Part shown: one piece after another, positions 9,761-20,559 of the stretch
Numbering within the stretch: the stretch's first letter is position 1
Layout of the letters: each line of letters starts with the position of its first letter
Assembly (NCBI GenBank): GCA_032173965.1
Contig: CM063298.1
Coordinates: 10,663,501 to 10,727,500, forward strand
Source of the DNA: Sitta carolinensis
Lineage: Eukaryota; Chordata; Aves; Passeriformes; Sittidae
Reading direction: 5' to 3'
DNA length: 64,000 nt
Translations under genes and position numbers: made by a program
Notes under the pieces: model-generated
The model's input: the letters and a program-made list of their open reading frames with translations, nothing else
What the model was told of the DNA's origin: nothing
The model's database searches: none

Positions 9761-11747
9761 GGCAGCAGGATGCTGGGTCTGTGTGCAGCTCTCACAGCCC
9801 AGGTGCTGCTCCCAGCCCTGTGAGGGTTTGCTGTTGGAGGGACAGGCAGGGTGTCACAGCTTTTTGGGAATGTGTCCTTTTGCCATAAGGAGAATTATCA
9901 TGTCCATTAACACCAGCACTTCCCAGTTCCTAAGTGCGGCAGGTTGGTTTTTGTCTGTGGCTGGACACTCCCAGCAGCCTTTTTGAGGTGTTTTCCACTA
10001 AATATCCCTGCCTGATCTCTAGCACACGGCCCTTGCCAGGCTGTTGATCCTGATTGCTCCTGAGGAGGACGAGATGAGCATTTACAACCTGCTGAAAGAT
10101 TACAGAGATGTGGAGTGAAAACGTTGGGTTGTGACTAATCCAGAAAGGCAGCTTTGATTCCCTGCGTGGCTGTTGTGGGAGCTGAGGGGGAGGTGAGGGA
10201 GGACAGCTCCATAAATCATCCTTGGCCAGAGGTCTCCAGGAGAGGAGCTGCCACCCCTCCCCTGCCCTGCCACCACCCCTCCTGCCCCCTGCTCTGCTCC
10301 AGTGCCAGGGTTAATTTCTTTTTAATTGTGATTGGGGATCCTAGATCAAAGTGACAGAGGGAAGTGTGGGATGCAGGCAGCACCCTGCACATGGAGGGCT
10401 GTGGGTCAGGCACTGTGGGTGGCACTGAGGGGCAATGTGGCTGTCCAGTGTCCTCAGTCCCCTAATGTTTCAAGAGAACTTACAGGACTTCTCTCTGATG
10501 GCTCAAGGCAGATATTTTCTGCATTAACCATTCCTGAAAATGTTATTTCTTGATGTCAAAGAGCAGCCAGGCCATTTTCAGCACAGCCTGACAAGAGAGG
10601 ATGTGTCCCCTTATGGATTTTCCTCCTTTTCCCAAGTTCATCCTATCACTCATTTCACTGCCAGCAGCTGGAAGGTTTGTACATCTTAGGTGGGGAAAGA
10701 TCCCACAAGAGAATCCTAAAAGTGTTATTTGTAGAACCAAGCTCTCCTTCCAGCTCCCAAGACCCTTGAGTGGTGTGGATGCCCGGGGCTGGGAGAGGGG
10801 CGCATCCCTCCGGGGGCTGCCCTGGTGAGTGATGCTCCCGGGCAGGAGCTGACTCTGACCGTGCTGGCAGGTGCCCAGCCGTGTCCAGCGGGCGGGTGGA
10901 GGCCAGGCAGAGCCAGGTGCCACCTCTGACCCCACCTGGGGGCTGTGGCAGCTGAGCTGGTCTGCATTGCTGTGCACAAGCTTTGTCCCGGTCACGCCGC
11001 GCCGCCGGCGGTTCCTGACCTGGCTCACGAGGGAACAGCCAGTCCTGGGGAAACAAAAAGCGTGCCTGTCACAACTCACCAGAAGAGAGGCTCTTTGTAA
11101 TGTGTGCCTGATGTTCCTTCATGCAGACCAGCCTCTCCCTAGGTATTTCCTCGTGTGGAGGAGAGTGATGGTTTTGTGGAGCTCTTGTTTGCCCTGCAGT
11201 GCTTCTGCTCTGTTCCCAGCTTCTCGCTCCTCTTAGCATTCATTATTTACTCCCCTTGAGACTCTGTATATTCTCTGTCTCCTTGATTTTACTGACATTT
11301 TGTTCTGTCACTCAATGTCAGTCTGGGCTTGTTCTCCCCTTAGTCTCACTAAAGCCATGACCCAGTGTTTAAAGCATCTTGATTTTCCTGATATACTTCA
11401 AGCCAAAGGGAAAAAAACAACAAATGCAAGAATTTCCAAGGCATATTCAGATGGTTTTCTCTGCATTGTGTAGTTTGTGGGGCTTTTTTCTTCTGGATAT
11501 CTGCCCTTCATTTTTCCTGTATCTTATGGTTTTCAGTGGGAATGAAGCTAATGTAGGCCCACAGTCATTCTCAGTGATAATAACTCTGATAATATTTTTC
11601 TTTCTTCAAAGCAGATATCATTATATAGTATTATTGATGTCCAGATGCAAAGAGTCATGAGTGTTTAAGGGGAAAGCAGAGTTTTTAAATCTGTTAGAGC
11701 AGGTGACAGCTTCAGTGTTCATCAACATTTTCGTGTCACCCTCCCAG
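9761..11747 (+). other. Intron, largely unrecognised
   Basis: Contains a 31-codon open stretch at 10023-10118 behind an AG (see findings), a CpG cluster at about 10986-11020 (CACGCCGCGCCGCCGGCGG), and otherwise unassigned sequence. None of it is in phase with the dynein. Confidence 0.4.
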
Positions 11748-11875
11748 GACTGTTTTCATCAATCATGAGAGAGCTGGCCAACATCTCACATGATGGTCCC
11801 AAGTGGATGGTACTAGATGGAGATATTGATCCAATGTGGATTGAATCTCTTAACACTGTGATGGATGATAATAAG
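11748..11875 (+). CDS. DNAH17: DNAH17 exon 7 of window: AAA2 Walker B
   Basis: Completes the Gly codon and reads [17 protein letters not shown], then [18 protein letters not shown] to [13 protein letters not shown] is the AAA2 Walker B strand, with the family's usual Asp where other AAA modules have Glu. Donor AAG/gtaatg. Confidence 0.96.
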
Positions 11876-12229
11876 GTAATGGATGTAAGGTAAAGAAACA
11901 GGAATTCCTTCTCGGGTGTGCTTCAGCCTGGGAGAAATGCAGATTGTAATAACATCTCCTGGAATAATGCAGCTGTGTTTCTTCAGACACACCAAACAAT
12001 ATTGCAGAAAGGCAATGGGGCATGAGGGAAATAACTTAGAGCTTGTTTTCATTGGAATTTCCCTTTTCTGGAGAGTCGTGCTTGTGAGTAATCGCAAATG
12101 TCCTGATTGTAATTTTAGGGCCTTTAAAAGCAGAGTAGGGACAGATTTCTGTGTCTTTTCCCCACCCTGAGGGAGTGCTTGTGGGAGAGGGAAGGACCGT
12201 TCCATGCCTGTCAGAAATCATGTTGTGGG

Positions 12230-12780
12230 GTCACAGAATGGTTGGGTTGGAAGGGATCTTAAAGCTCCTTCCACTGTCCCAGGCTGCTCCCAGCCCTGTC
12301 CAGGGCTCCAGGGGCAGCCCCAGCTGCTCTGGGCACCCTGTGCCAGGGCTGCCCACCCTCCCAGGGAACAATTCCTGCCCAATATCCCACCCAGCCCTGC
12401 CCTCTGGCAGTGGGAAGCCATTCCCTGTGTGCTGGCTCTCCAGGCCCTTGTCCAAAGTCCCTCTCCTGCTCTCTTGGAGTCCCTTCAGGTACCAGAAGGC
12501 CACAGTAAGGTCACCCCAGATCCTTCTTTGGGCTGAATTCCTCAGCCTGTCTGAGAACTAGCAGAGCTGCTCCATCCCTCTGATCATGCTGGAGCCTCCT
12601 CTGGGCTCTCTGCAGCAGCTCCAGCTCCTGCCTGGGCTGTGCCCCAGGGCTGGGGCAGCTCTGCAGCTGGGGGCTCCCCTGAATGGGGCAGAGGGGCACA
12701 GTCCCCCCATGGTCCTGCTGGACCCTGCTGGGGCTGCAGCCCTTTGCTGCCGTGCCTCCAGCAGCTCAGCAGTGCCCGGG
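12230..12780 (-). mobile_element. Long CR1 3' fragment
   Basis: About 550 bases of inverted CR1: CACAGAATGGTTGGGTTGG, CTGTCCCAGGCTGCTCCCAG, CTGGCAGTGGGAAGCCATTC and on into the more 5' part around GAGCCTCCTCTGGGCTC. It ends about 75 bases before exon 8. Confidence 0.85.
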
Positions 12781-12856
12781 GCTAAAGGCTCCTCATTCCT
12801 GTTCCTGGGAGAGCCTGAGGCTGTCTGTCTGTGTGTCTGTGTGTCTGCACATGCAG

Positions 12857-12965
12857 GTGCTGACCCTGGCCAGCAATGAGAGGATCCCTCTGAGCCCCAC
12901 CATGAGGCTGCTGTTCGAGATCAGCCACCTGCGCTCGGCCACCCCGGCCACCGTGTCCCGGGCAG
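12857..12965 (+). CDS. DNAH17: DNAH17 exon 8 of window: AAA2 sensor region
   Basis: Thirty-six codons plus one base, [18 protein letters not shown] to [16 protein letters not shown] and [10 protein letters not shown] are near-invariant in dyneins. The acceptor lies behind a (TGTC)n stretch ending TGCACATGCAG. Donor GCAG/gtgagt. An inverted LTR starts about 23 bases into the following intron. Confidence 0.96.
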
Positions 12966-12987
12966 GTGAGTCCTGCCTGACCTTCAC

Positions 12988-13170
12988 ATAACACACCACA
13001 CAGACTCTCTTGTGCTTTTTCCCAAGGTTGTGAAAATGACTCTTTATTAGGGGTCGTTTTCCCTTATATACAATTTTATACAGACCAATGTGATTGGTGA
13101 AAGAAAAGTAAACCTCTTCACCCACGTTGGTCAAACTAGAGGGACATCAAGAGAGATTTTTCCTCCTAGA
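12988..13170 (-). mobile_element. Truncated LTR (family A), inverted
   Basis: Antisense LTR from CACATAACACACCACACAG through TTTATTAGGGGTCG, CCAATGTGATTGGTGAAAG and GGGACATCAAGAGAG. It stops inside the U3 part and is followed at once by an oppositely oriented LTR end. Confidence 0.75.
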
Positions 13171-13171
13171 A

Positions 13172-13240
13172 AAAAGAGTAATTTTTTAGCCTTCTGATCA
13201 CAGAGTCTGTGCTGTGTGTTATCTGAAATAGCAGCAGATG
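13172..13240 (+). mobile_element. LTR 3' end (family A), sense
   Basis: AAAGAGTAATTTTTTAGCC, CACAGAGTCTGTG and GTTATCTGAA match the last 70 bases of the LTR at 1117-1419. It forms an inverted pair with the start of the preceding antisense copy. Confidence 0.7.
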
Positions 13241-13515
13241 TGCCCTGGTGTCTGGGGCCCAGAGCAATAACATGGCTCAGGCAACACCGTGTTCTAAATG
13301 TGGGGCAGGGTCAGGAGAGGTGTCCTGGTTTCCTGACTTGCATCCCCTCACTGTTAATGTTTCTCCCCTGCAGTGGGGCTGGTGGAAGGGGCAGGTAAAG
13401 AGGAACCAGGTGTATTTGACAGGGTTTCAGTTGTTTGAGAGCAGCTGGAAGTTTCTGGTGGGAAAAGGGAGAGCCCCTGTCGTGTCCTTACTCCTCTCTT
13501 CTCCTGCCCCTGCAG

Positions 13516-13663
13516 GGATCCTGTACATCAACCCCTCGGATCTGGGCTGGAGTTCCCCTGTGAGCAGCTGGATTGACGGGCGGGAGGTGCAGTCAGAGAG
13601 GGCCAACCTGACCATCCTGTTTGACAAGTACCTGCCCATCTGCCTGGACACCCTGAGGAGCAG
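13516..13663 (+). CDS. DNAH17: DNAH17 exon 9 of window: AAA2 C-terminal part
   Basis: Completes Gly, then reads [37 protein letters not shown] and [11 protein letters not shown], ending with two bases of Arg. Phase and sequence match the AAA2 exit region of the family. Acceptor CCCCTGCAG, donor CAG/gtatgg. Confidence 0.95.
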
Positions 13664-14259
13664 GTATGGCTGCAGGGTGCTGGTGTCAGCCCTGGAGAGG
13701 GCAGGGGTCACCCCCACACACAGCAGCTGTGCTCCAGGGCTGGGCAGTGTCCTCTTGGCCCCAGGAGCCCTGAGTGTCCTTGCCTGCAGCTCCAGGACAC
13801 TCTGGGCTGAGGGGGCAGCTGGGGCTCCTGCCCATCCTTGCTTGGTCTGATCAGATCTCCTTGGATATTGATTGGATGGTTCCTGTGCTTGTTTCAGTTC
13901 TGTAATCTCTTGGAAATTTAATCCAGGAGATCCTAAAGGGAAAGTTTTTCCAGTCTCCTGATGTCTCAGGCCAGGCCTGAGTTCACTGCACAAGTTTTGG
14001 GTTGGTAGAGCAGATTTCAGACCACTGCTGAAACAAAGTGTGGAAGATGCAGAGCTGATCCTCTTTTATCCTCTCCCCACATCTTTCCCTGCCCCTTGGG
14101 GATGAGGAGGGAGCTGGTGTTGGTGTGAGAGGGTGGCACTGCTCCAGAGGCAGTCCTCTCTTGGGTTTTTTTCCTGAAGCATTTGAGCACAGCTGAGTCC
14201 CCCTGTGTGAGTGTCCAGCCTGGCTGTGTCCCATAGCTGGACACTGAGCACTGAACGTG
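13664..14259 (+). other. Intron, no feature recognised
   Basis: Unique-looking sequence without a coding or repeat match. Confidence 0.45.
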
Positions 14260-14520
14260 AAAAACAGGGCGAGGAGTCATGGCTTTAAATGAAACAATTT
14301 AGGTATTAGGAAGAAATTCTTGGCTGTGAGGGAGATGAGGCCTGGCACAGGTTTCTCAGAGCAGCTGTGGTTGCCCCTGGATCCCTGGAAGTGTCCCAGG
14401 TCAGACTGGACAGGGCTGGGAGCTCCCTGGGATAGTGGAAGATGTCCCTGCACATGGCAGGGGGTTGGAATAGATGACTTTTAAAATCTTCCAACCCAAA
14501 CTAGTTTATGATTGTGTGAT
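14260..14520 (+). mobile_element. CR1 3' end
   Basis: Sense CR1: AGGCCTGGCACAGGTTTCTC, AGCAGCTGTGGTTGCCCCTG, GGCAGGGGGTTGGAATAGAT, ending GATTGTGTGATTCT. Confidence 0.85.
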
Positions 14521-15404
14521 TCTCCATCCTCTGCTTATTCCCCATACCTGCAGTTTTATTTAAAAAAGAAAATAAAGAGAAAAAGAAAAAAAAAATCACT
14601 GAACATCCAAAGCTGGGCACCACCAGCCCCAACGAGGAGGTGTCAAGAGGAGCTGCCTGAGTGCAAGTCTTGCTCCTTGGGGCTGGGGATCTTGCTGGGA
14701 GCTGCTGTCTGGGTGCCCAGACTTTAAAGCTGTTGGCAGCAAAGCCCATTGAGCACCTCCAGCTCTCTCTGCTGAACGATTGTCAGACCATGAAATCCCC
14801 AGGATTAGCTGCACCAGCCCCGAGCTGAGTATTTTGGTAGCTTGCTTGATTCAGAAATTGTAGAACCAACCTTTCAAATAGCTCTAATTACTTTATGGAG
14901 GACTTCAGTGCTGCTACAATATTAGTTTGGAATTCTGTAAGTGTAGCTTAAACGAATGTAAAATGGCAAGATGAAAGGTTTTATTTTATTACTCCTCTAT
15001 TTGACCGCTTTTGAACTCCTCGTGCTCCCAGGAAATCACTGCCTTCAGCAACTCCTCCATTTTACTTCTTTCAAGAGGATCAAAGTTTTTAAATGCCTGA
15101 AACTTCTGATTACTGTTATTATGTGTGTGTGTGTGCCAGTGCCAGCGGGGCCAGGCAGAGGATGGGTGTTCTCCTCAGAGCTTTTCCAAGGAATGAGACA
15201 CCCACTGCTGACAAGGAAAATGCTGATATTCTGGCAAAGCCTTCCTGCCTTGCTTTCCTGGGCTGGGGGCAACCCTGGTGCTTCACCCAGTTAAATTTCC
15301 CAATTTTGTTTTCCATTTCCTGGCTGTGCTCAGGTGGGGTTGGGCTCTGTCTGCAGCAGCACTGACAGAACCAGAGGGCTCAGCCTCAGGCTGCACCAGG
15401 GAAA
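14521..15404 (+). other. Intron, AT-rich, no feature recognised
   Basis: Contains an A-rich stretch near 14560-14600 and a short GT run near 15121. No gene or named repeat is seen. Confidence 0.4.
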
Positions 15405-15650
15405 TGCAGACTGGAGAGCAGGGAAAAGGTTTTCATGGCAAGAATAATTAAATACTGGAATGTTCTGCCTGGGGAGGTGGTGCAGTGCCCATCCCTGGGT
15501 GTGTTTAAACCAGCCTGGCTGTGGACACTGGGTGCCAGGGGCTGGGTGAGGGGCTGGGGCTGGGCTGCACTCGATGATCCTGGAGTGCTCTGACAGCCTG
15601 GAGATTCTGGGATTGTGGGATTCCAACCTGGTGATTCTGGGATTTCCATC
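15405..15650 (+). mobile_element. CR1 3' end whose tail reaches exon 10
   Basis: GGAATGTTCTGCCTGGGGAG, GTGTTTAAACCAGCCTGGC and TGCACTCGATGATCCTGG, followed by repeats of GATTCTGGGATT. The tail runs to within a few bases of the acceptor CCATCCCTCAG. Confidence 0.85.
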
Positions 15651-15656
15651 CCTCAG

Positions 15657-15831
15657 ATTTAAGAAGATTATTCCCATTCCTGAGCAGAGCATGGTTCAGA
15701 TGCTGTGTTACCTCCTGGAATGCCTCCTCACAGAGGACAACACACCTCCTGACTGTCCCAAGGAGCTTTATGAACTTTACTTTGTTTTTGCTGCTGTCTG
15801 GGCCTTTGGTGGGTCCATGTTCCAGGACCAG
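15657..15831 (+). CDS. DNAH17: DNAH17 exon 10 of window: AAA2-AAA3 linker
   Basis: Completes Arg, then 58 codons [16 protein letters not shown] to [19 protein letters not shown] is the conserved helix leading into AAA3. Phase 0 end; donor CAG/gtaaga. Confidence 0.96.
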
Positions 15832-17855
15832 GTAAGAAGGGAGGTGCCACATCAGCATCTTTCAAGAGACTTTTTATTACCTTTTTTTTCCCCTACTTTT
15901 TTCTACTTTCCCAGACCTAAAGCTGTGTCAGTGATGCTCTTTGACCTGGAAACCTGAACTAAACATGAAAGGCCTCATTTTCCAGGGGGTAACACTGGAG
16001 AACAGCCAAGCTCAGAGCGGTGCCATCACCTCGAGGGCAAGACCAGCTTTCATGGTGCTTGTGGAGGATTTCCCCTCCATTCCCAGTGTGGAACCCCAGC
16101 CCTGGTTCTGTCAGTGCAGGGTGGCTTTTAAGTGAAGCCTGGGCAGCACGAGCTGAGGAACTTCTGTCCCTCGCCCTGGCTGGGGCACGGTCGGTGACAC
16201 TTGGATGTGGCATTCCTGTGTCACAGCAGCCAGTGCTGGCATGCAGGGCCCTGGCACAGCTGGGTGTGTGGCAGGAGGAGCTGGCAGCAGGCTCAGCATC
16301 CCGCTGGGAGCATCCTGGGCCTCGCTGCCTGTGCTGCTCTGTAAATGTCAGGGAGGAGAGCGCGAGCGCGCCGCGTCCGAGCCAGGGGGAGCCTGATGAG
16401 AAACGAGCCAGTGTAAAAGCTGTTTATTGCTCCCTGCTGAAGGTGCCCTTCCTGGCGACCTTTCGCTGCTGAAATGTCAGGAGAAACAGGCTGGAAGGCT
16501 TCCCACTGCTCGGCGTGTGTTGGTGGGGAGCAGGGCCCCTTCTATAAAAACAGATGATAGATTTGCCATTTCCAGGCTCTGAAATTAGCAGAAATCCATA
16601 TGGGGTTTTTGTTAAGGAAGCAGTTTGAGCTCGACACCATTCTGGCAGTAGAGCTGGGGCTGGGACTGCTCCACTTAAGGGCTCAGCCCCTCCCAGCACT
16701 TCGAGCAGGGCGAGGCACCACTGGGAGGAAGCTTTTAGCAGCACCACACATCCCTTTGCTGCTGCCGGGCTGAGGAGTTGTGACAACAGGAGGAAGGAGA
16801 TTACAGTCATCCTGCCTCTCTGGGCAGCACGAGAGTGCACAATCTTGGATGCTAATAATGTGGTTTTCAAATCCTCTGCTCTTTTGATGTGTGGTGGCTC
16901 GGGGAGCTTTGCAGAGGACGCTCAGCTCAAAGCCAGGTTTCCTGAGCAGTCCATGGTCCCAAAAGCCCCTGGGGTGGCTCTGGGGGGGGAGACACCTAAT
17001 AGAGATGCCCCAGGAGCAAACTGTGCTGCTAAAACTGGCTCAGTGATGCATCTGCTCTCTCCCAGACATCTTTTTAGCAGCTCTGTCCCTCTCCTTCCCC
17101 CCTGTTTCTCCCTAGGGCTGAGGGCTGCAGTCCCTGTGCTCTGCGTGGGAAGGGTTCAGACAGTGGCTGGCCCAGTTTCACAGAGACCTGAGCCAGGGAA
17201 GGGGAAAAAGCACATTTGGCAAATCCTGAGTCAGTGTCTGAAGCAAAAACTGTCACCCCAGCTCCCGAAAGATGCTTGAAAATCTTTGTGCCTGGGAAGA
17301 TAGAAGGGGGGAAAAGCAGGAAAGCAGGAGCCTGCCTGGCAGCAGTGCCTCTCCTGGTCTTTGCTGAGCTGGGGGCTGCACTCCTGCTGCTCCTGCTTGA
17401 AAAGAGGCCAGAAAACAACAACCAAGTGTTTGCAGGGTGGTGTGATTTATGAGGAAGGGATTTGGTATGCATGCTCTGACTATCCATGGCCACGGATGGA
17501 GATGGATGTGGTGTCCTTGTCTGTTGGAAGAAGTAGGCACCAAAAATCAATCAAGTGTCTGTTTAGTCATAGGCACGTATTTCTCTTTTTCAAATTGATC
17601 CCTCTGTCTAATCTCAGGCATACTAGGAGTGATCAACACAGAGGATGAATTATTTAGGGGAATAAATAGGAGTGATGAGAACAAATGAAGGAAATGAAAA
17701 ATTAGGCTTAATAATAGGAAAAAGGATAAGATTGTTGTGCTGTGGAATATATTTTTGAGGACTAATCCCACTCTGGTGGACTGGGATAAATTAAACTCTC
17801 CCTCTCTAATGAATTTCTCTGGATTTGCCCATTTTCTCCTCTTTCTGTCCTGCAG
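15832..17855 (+). other. 2-kb intron without recognised repeats
   Basis: Unusually free of CR1 and LTR sequence for this locus. It has a CpG cluster at about 16350-16385 (AGCGCGAGCGCGCCGCGTCC). Absence of repeats could mean constraint, but no element is identified. Confidence 0.4.
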
Positions 17856-18029
17856 CTCGTGGACTACAGAGTGGAGTTCAGCAAGTGGTGGGTGGCAGAA
17901 TTCAAGACCATCAAGTTTCCTTCTCAGGGCACAGTCTTTGATTTTTACGTCGATCCAGAAACAAAGAAGTTTGAGCCTTGGTCTAAACTTATTCCCCAGT
18001 TTGAATTTGACCCAGAGGTGCCTCTGCAG
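17856..18029 (+). CDS. DNAH17: DNAH17 exon 11 of window: AAA3 entry
   Basis: Fifty-eight codons, LVDYRVEFSKWWVAEFK to FDPEVPLQ, phase 0 at both ends. Contains GTVFDFYVDP and KFEPWSKLIP, typical of the strand region before the AAA3 P-loop. Donor CAG/gtaggt. Confidence 0.96.
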
Positions 18030-18910
18030 GTAGGTGACTCCAGCAGGCTGCTGGGCTGGAGGAGTGCTTGTGTTTTGTGGCTGAACTGAGTGTTTCAGTG
18101 AAGCCTGGTGAAAGGCCAGGCACCGCTGGAATTCTTGATGGGATACAACTAAATTCCCCTCTTTTCTTTTTTGCTGTGCTTGGACTGTAAGAACACAGCC
18201 TCCATCCATCTCCCAGACATGAGTGATGCACAGCAGGGGCAGGGAGCAGAGAGAGGTGGTGAGACAGAGCAGGGGCAAAGCCTCTGAGACACCAGGGCTG
18301 CAAACAGAGCTGGGTTTGTGTCTGGCCCAAGAAAAGAGTCCCTCAGGTAGTGAACTGTGGCTGCCAGTTGCACTTCTCTGGTTTTTTACAAATGCCACAG
18401 TGAGCAGATGACTTGTAAAAATCATCACTTTTAGCAAGGTGTGATTTTGTGGGGGCACCCAGGTGCTGCTCCCGGGGGTTCAGCTGGAAAAAATGGATTT
18501 TTAATGGCTGGCAGCAGCAGATCATTCCTTCCCTAGTGCAGCCTGGAAGCTGGGCTCTCCCAGGAGGTGGCTGTGGGGTGCTGGTGATGCCTTTTCTTGG
18601 CCCTAGAATTGAGTCAGACATGGTTAAAGGATATAAAAGGGTTTTTACCATAAGGATCTTTATGGTGCAACAATTAGTCAAGGTGGAATATAGTGAAATG
18701 CACACCCTCACTATAGCACGTTTACGGTTTTACAGACCTTGGAAAACAACATATCTAACTAATAGCTATCTAACAGAGATTTCCAATGAATGGCATGACA
18801 TCTCTTTATTTCAAAGCATTCTCCCTAGATGGGTTTAATCCTAGTTTACAGAATATTTTTTGGAGAGAACCTTGGCTTCTCCAGACAGGGTAAGGCTTTC
18901 CAGCCTCCAC
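18030..18910 (+). other. Intron with unassigned AT-rich block
   Basis: From about 18600 to 18900 the sequence is AT-rich with GGATATAAAAGGGTTTTTACC, possibly retroviral, but no second copy is present in the window to confirm it. Confidence 0.35.
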
Positions 18911-19087
18911 CTTTCAGATAACACACGACACAGACTCTGTGACCAGAAGGCTAAAAATGACTCCTTTTATTAGGGATAGTTCTCCCTTACAGACCATTTT
19001 CCACAGCCCAATGTGATTGGTGAAAGAAAGGCAAACCTCTTCACTCACACTGGTCAAACCAGAGGGACAGCAAGAAGAAATCCCTCC

Positions 19088-19545
19088 TGTTATAATATAC
19101 TTTAAAAGTCTTTCAGCCAATAGCAGAAAGCAAAAGCTTCCTTGACATGAGCTTTAGCCAACCAATATTAATACACATACACTTGCTTAAAACAATGCTT
19201 GCTTGTTAGTCTTACAGAGTACTTCATTATTAAGCTTAAAACTCTATATCTTGACAGATATATTTTTCTGCTCTCCTAAGGTTTGCTTGACCTAGATTGA
19301 AAACAGTTCATTGTCTAATGTCCTTCCTCACTAGCTAATGTAACTCTTTTCCTTTCAGAATCAGCATCTACAACACAGCTCTAAGCTTTTCTGTTTTCAT
19401 CTAAGACTTGCTTTTACAACTTTCCCAAGCCCTTTTCTTTTAATGATTCCCACAATACATAGCTCTACATTTTTCTGTTCTCTTCTCTCTCTGAAACCTG
19501 CCTCCACAGCCTTCCCACGACCCTTTATTTTTAAGGATTCCCACA
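19088..19545 (-). mobile_element. LTR (family E) inserted in the family A LTR
   Basis: A 458-base element with TGTTATAATATAC at one end and GGATTCCCACA at the other, flanked by the perfect direct repeat CCCTCC (19082-19087 and 19546-19551). Removing it restores the AAATCCCTCC-TCCAGAAGG order seen in the other family A copy. A reversed AATAAA (TTTATTTTT) suggests minus orientation. Confidence 0.8.
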
Positions 19546-19581
19546 CCCTCCTCCAGAAGGAATAAACAACATAAACATTAT

Positions 19582-19879
19582 CATTACTGTGACACACAGA
19601 GGGAACACAGCAACACACAGAGCAGGGGTTCAGGCAGAGAAGAAGAAAAGAACTCTCCAGTTTATTGCTGACCTCGGATCTCTCAGTGTCTGGTCAGTGA
19701 GCAGAGATTGGACAGAGAAGTTACTACTTCTTTATTTCTACTGGTCGCTTGAGAAGTCCATCAGGTGATATCTTTTTACCAATGAATGCAAACATGATCC
19801 TTGTTTATCTTACAATTCATGAGAACTGACTCCACTATACCCAAACAAATCAATCAGAAGGCTGATTTTAGGGACAACA
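19582..19879 (-). mobile_element. LTR (family B) inserted in the family A LTR
   Basis: Inverted LTR matching 8524-8805, 30714-31010 and (sense) 59328-59620: GACACACAGAGGGAACACAG, TTTATTGCTGACC, TTCTTTATTTCTACTGGTC, ending GGGACAACA. Flanked by CATTAT on both sides (19576-19581 and 19880-19885). Its first bases are mutated from TG. Confidence 0.75.
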
Positions 19880-19990
19880 CATTATCACAAAAAAAAAAAA
19901 AAAATTCCATCACATTCATCACCTCCTTTTGGGAAAATAACCCCAGAAACCCCATGCAGCAGTCCTGAAAGGAGGGTGCTGTGCCCCCAG

Positions 19991-20198
19991 GGCTGCCTGG
20001 TGCCCACGGCTGACACGGTGTGCCTGCGGTTCCTCGTGGCCAGGCTGCTGCAGCGCCGGCGCCCCGTGCTGCTCGTGGGCTCTGCTGGCACGGGCAAGTC
20101 CCTGCTGCTGGAACACACGCTCTGCTCGCTCACCTCAGATGTCTTCCTGGTGAAGAAGGTCCCCCTCAACTACTACACCACCTCTGCCATGCTGCAAG
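19991..20198 (+). CDS. DNAH17: DNAH17 exon 12 of window: AAA3 Walker A
   Basis: Sixty-nine codons plus one base: GCLVPTADTVCLRFLVA, QRRRPVLLVGSAGTGKSLLL, then LVKKVPLNYYTTSAMLQ. GSAGTGKS is the AAA3 P-loop; AAA3 nucleotide state gates motor activity. Acceptor CCCCCAG/GGC, donor AAG/gtaagc. Confidence 0.95.
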
Positions 20199-20299
20199 GT
20201 AAGCTCTGGGGGCGTGCTGGGGAGAAGCAGCTGGGGTGGGGAGTGATAGATGACACAAACCACCTTTGGCAAGTTCATCTTGATTCAAAAACTGACCCC

Positions 20300-20539
20300 C
20301 TTTATAGATCTTCTAGAACAGGCTCAGAAGACTGCCACAACTCTTCATCCCATTGCCCAAAAACAAAAGGCACAGAGAAGTCCATCCCACAGACAGGAAT
20401 CCCAAATATCACTCTTGTTACAAAAACATTTGCAATGTTCATGCCAAGCCGTGAGAACCAGAGCTTCCTAAGCCAAAACACCATGAAGAAACTGAGTCTA
20501 GAAACTCAGAAACTTCAGGCCCAGGAGCCTCAGACTACA
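20300..20539 (-). mobile_element. LTR fragment (family F), inverted
   Basis: Shares AGTCCATCCCACAGA, CAAAACACCATGAAGAAACTGAG and AACTTCAGGCCCAGGAGC with 37195-37529 and with the right arm of the palindrome at 33012. It ends at GACTACA (20533-20539), the inverted TGTAGTC start. Confidence 0.75.
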
Positions 20540-20559
20540 TCAGCAGGAGGGAATTCTGC

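Larger units (their letters stand above)
18911..19960 (-). mobile_element. LTR (family A) broken by two later LTR insertions
   Basis: Antisense LTR pieces lie at 18911-19087, 19546-19581 and 19880 to about 19960. Joined in order they parallel the uninterrupted copy at 32176-32659: ATAACACACGACACAGAC, CCAATGTGATTGGTGAAAG, AGAAATCCCTCC, AGAAGGAATAAAC and so on. The last piece ends about 30 bases before exon 12. Confidence 0.75.

Noticed and set aside
20250..20540. Possible extra exon with a 218-codon frame running out of exon 12
   Set aside because: The extension past the donor AAG/gtaagc reads intron and LTR sequence; the next exon joins in phase at 25438.
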